NCBI GenBank assembly: GCA_018056045.1
Contig: JAGPGI010000112.1
Location: forward strand, 1 to 7,712
Reading direction: 5' to 3'
Origin: Paracoccus sp. (in: a-proteobacteria)
GTDB lineage: Bacteria; Pseudomonadota; Alphaproteobacteria; Rhodobacterales; Rhodobacteraceae
Length of the DNA: 7,712 nt
Part shown: one piece after another, positions 5,939-7,712 of the stretch
Layout: every line of letters starts with the position of its first letter
How positions within the stretch are numbered: position 1 is the first letter of the stretch
Program-made: the position numbers and the translations under genes
The notes under the pieces: model-generated
Database searches by the model: none
The model's input: the letters and a program-made list of their open reading frames with translations, nothing else
Told to the model about the DNA's origin: nothing

Positions 5939-7381
5939 TCACAAAGGCAGGTCGGGCGAGCGGCCGCTGTCCTCAAGCTGCCACGAGGCCAGCCATTCGC
6001 GGCTCCGCCGCGTCAGGGTCAGATAGTTTCGCTGCGCCACATAGCGCCCCGACTGGCCGGGAATGCGCCCGATCCGGATCGGCCTGCCGGCAAGCGGCGC
6101 CTCGCCCAGCGAGGCCAGAAGCCCCAGAAACCTTGCCCAGGCCCTGGGCGGCGCGCGATGGGCAATGCCAGATGCGACCAGTTGATGCAGCATCCGCCCG
6201 TCATCCAGCGGCATGGTCGCCCGCGTCGCCAGATGGATCTCGCCCGAGACCACGACGACATTCGACCCGGCATGGCCCATTTCGACCATCAGCTCCAGAA
6301 TCTCGCGCCATTCGTCCCGATGGGCATGGCTTTGCCACTGGTCGCGCAGGTCGTCCTCGTATTTCTGCATCCTGGGCACGATCATCATCAGCGTTTCCAG
6401 CAGCGACAGCCGCGGCCCCAGCAAGGGGACGCTGGACATCAGGATGCAACGCTCATGCGGCTCCAGCGGCACCTGCGCGCGCATGAAGGCCCAGCCGCCC
6501 GGACCCATGATGCGATGGCGGTTGCGCTCGGATCGCAGGTCGGGGGCAAGGATGCACAATCCGGGCGCCCGGATGACCCAGCCAAGCTGGTGGCCCTGCG
6601 GATCGCCAAAGCGCGGCGGCAGCGCGCCATCGACCGTGGCCGCCTGAAAGATCAAAAACGCCTCGCGCGCGGTGGCAAACAGCAGCCGCCCCACGACCGA
6701 ACCCGTCACCTCGTCGCGCAGCGAACCCCAGCCGTCGCAGATGTCATGATCGTCCCATTGCATCAGCGAAGGCACGCGCGCCGCCAGCCATGCGAAATCC
6801 GGGGCGGCGTAAAGCGCGGCATAACGCGCCAGAAACTGCTCGCGCAGGTGCTCGCGCAAACCGTCCAGCCCCGAGGGGTTTTCCTCGATATCGTCGGGCC
6901 AATGCTCGGTCAGCGGATGGCCATGCGTCACCTCGTCGGCATAGACCTGATCGCCGCCATGCAACAGCAGCGCAAAGGGGCTCTCGCCATGTTCGGCGCG
7001 CAGCCGCGCCCACATCACGTTGCGCTCGGACCCCTCGCGGTCCATGTCGCCGGTCTCTTCGCCATTGCACGAGACATAGCCCAGCCGCGCATCGCCGCGC
7101 AGATCGGCGCAGACGGGGTAGTCGCGACCGTTCCAGTGATACTCCGCCCGCCCCTGCGGCAAGGTGAAACGGGCGCGGTGGACGGTCATGGCGCGATATT
7201 CGGCCAGCATCCCGGCCGGCGCCTCGGCATCCCCGACGCGGATGGGCGGCGGCTGGACGCCTTTGGGGGAAATGAACAGCGCCGCAAGATGGACGTGGTC
7301 GCTGTCGGCGTGATCCAGAAACAGGATCGGTCCGATCGTGCCTTGGCTGTCGTTCATGTCATCCATTCCCGCGTCATTCAT
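5939..7381 (-). CDS. PhoD-like alkaline phosphatase D family metallophosphoesterase
   Basis: Predicted metal-dependent phosphomonoesterase or phosphodiesterase, 480 residues from the chosen start. An N-terminal part (about 15-95) resembles the beta-rich domain that precedes the catalytic core in PhoD-like proteins. The core shows YVSCNG (102-107), HGGDQVYAD (141-149), WDDHDICDGWGS (209-220) and VVSGEIHLA (377-385), the conserved metal-binding blocks. No Tat or Sec signal or membrane helix is visible, so it should be cytoplasmic, unlike the secreted PhoD of Bacillus subtilis. The frame is open to an ATG at 7483, but those 34 extra residues are Pro/Arg-rich and do not look conserved. The ATG at 7381 has an AGG at fair spacing, and ATGs at 7366 and 7357 are also possible. 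It converges on lysR with 21 bases between stops and no clear terminator. Substrate unknown. Confidence 0.85.
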   Translation of the reverse strand: MNDAGMDDMNDSQGTIGPILFLDHADSDHVHLAALFISPKGVQPPPIRVGDAEAPAGMLAEYRAMTVHRARFTLPQGRAEYHWNGRDYPVCADLRGDARLGYVSCNGEETGDMDREGSERNVMWARLRAEHGESPFALLLHGGDQVYADEVTHGHPLTEHWPDDIEENPSGLDGLREHLREQFLARYAALYAAPDFAWLAARVPSLMQWDDHDICDGWGSLRDEVTGSVVGRLLFATAREAFLIFQAATVDGALPPRFGDPQGHQLGWVIRAPGLCILAPDLRSERNRHRIMGPGGWAFMRAQVPLEPHERCILMSSVPLLGPRLSLLETLMMIVPRMQKYEDDLRDQWQSHAHRDEWREILELMVEMGHAGSNVVVVSGEIHLATRATMPLDDGRMLHQLVASGIAHRAPPRAWARFLGLLASLGEAPLAGRPIRIGRIPGQSGRYVAQRNYLTLTRRSREWLASWQLEDSGRSPDLPL

Positions 7382-7601
7382 CCGGCCTGCATTCGGGCAG
7401 GGTCTTGTCCTCTCGCGGCGCGACGGGCAAGCCGGCATCGGCGCACCCACCAAAGCGTGATCGGGCATGACCGCGCCCGCCATTCCCGCGCATCATCCGC
7501 TTTGCCGCCTTGCCGCGCCAGCCCTCAGGGCATAATCGTCATGTTCCTGTGGCAGGATCGGTCGTAACCTTGGGCCGCCTGCTCGCGCAGCCTTTAACCG
7601 A

Positions 7602-7628
7602 CCTGCACTTGACGGCCCGGCCTGCACT
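7602..7628 (+). repeat. Direct repeat CCTGCACT spaced 19 bases, upstream of the right-edge gene
   Basis: The 8-mer CCTGCACT occurs at 7602-7609 and 7621-7628, so the copies start 19 bases apart, close to two helical turns. The first copy ends on the first base of the candidate -35 and the second lies in the promoter spacer. It might be a tandem regulator site; chance is not excluded. Confidence 0.25.
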
Positions 7629-7637
7629 GGAAACAAC
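7609..7637 (+). promoter_or_regulatory. Candidate promoter for the right-edge gene
   Basis: TTGACG (7609-7614), five of six matches to the -35 consensus, is followed after 17 bases by AACAAC (7632-7637), a weak -10. Initiation near 7644 would leave a leader of about 28 bases before the ATG at 7672. The rest of the stretch between the PhoD-like gene and this promoter holds only a short palindrome (GCCCTCAGGGC, 7521-7531) and no recognisable gene. Confidence 0.35.
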
Positions 7638-7671
7638 GGGACGAACCGGGTGGCGATCAAAAGGAAAGCCG

Positions 7672-7712
7672 ATGAAATTCCGATTTCCCATTGTCATCAT
7701 TGACGAGGACTT
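7672..7712 (+). CDS. N-terminus of a probable Orn/Lys/Arg decarboxylase (cut by window end)
   Basis: Only 13 complete codons are visible, MKFRFPIVIIDED. The ATG is preceded by AAAAGGAAAGCCG, an excellent ribosome binding site with AGGA about seven bases upstream, which makes the gene start convincing. From memory, the opening matches proteobacterial PLP-dependent ornithine/lysine/arginine decarboxylases, whose N-terminal response-regulator-like wing begins in this way. Those enzymes make polyamines such as putrescine or cadaverine in the cytoplasm. The catalytic part is outside the window, so the product name is tentative while the start codon is well supported. Confidence 0.6.
   Translation, partial: MKFRFPIVIIDED

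Noticed and set aside
7382..7483. 34-residue N-terminal extension of the PhoD-like protein
   Set aside because: Pro/Arg-rich, no signal-peptide character and no clear ribosome binding site at the ATG at 7483. Kept only as an alternative start.
6158..7567. 469-codon open frame on the plus strand opposite the PhoD-like gene
   Set aside because: Low-complexity His/Gln/Arg/Ala translation without a domain, antisense to the intact catalytic motifs of the phosphoesterase.

Overview
The window looks like chromosomal DNA from a high-GC alphaproteobacterium, most likely of the Rhodobacter/Paracoccus group. This rests on strong G/C bias at third codon positions, long open antisense frames opposite real genes, and gene families typical of that group. 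The genus is an inference; no rRNA or other marker gene is present.

Layout, left to right. On the minus strand are the 5' part of a TRAP large permease (dctM, cut by the left edge) and the complete small permease dctQ, overlapping by 11 bases. A 182-base gap follows, holding a candidate dctQ promoter with an imperfect dyad and, next to the cls stop, two overlapping inverted repeats. Three more minus-strand genes follow in transcription order yeiH-like exporter (3893-4918), MscS-type channel (2525-3682) and two-HKD cardiolipin synthase (1027-2439). They are separated by gaps of 210 and 85 bases, so they may be partly independent units. A LysR regulator (5015-5917) is divergent from yeiH across a 96-base control region. 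A PhoD-like metallophosphoesterase without an export signal (about 5939-7381, minus) converges on lysR with only 21 bases between the stops. At the right edge the first 13 codons of a plus-strand gene appear behind a good ribosome binding site; their sequence resembles the start of proteobacterial Orn/Lys/Arg decarboxylases.

How the genes may work together. lysR and yeiH match the yeiE/yeiH arrangement known from enterobacteria, in which a LysR regulator sits beside a putative sulfate/sulfite-type anion exporter. The MscS-type channel and cardiolipin synthase could form a membrane or hypo-osmotic response pair, but the sequence shows only adjacency and strand. The TRAP pair needs a periplasmic binding protein (DctP), which is not upstream and must lie beyond the left edge or elsewhere.

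No mobile element, CRISPR array, tRNA, rRNA or phage gene was seen. This appears to be an ordinary core/accessory chromosomal stretch, and I do not see convincing evidence of an undescribed system. The points most worth checking are the lysR/yeiH control region, the non-exported PhoD-like protein, the stem-loop between mscS and cls, and the dyads flanking dctQ.
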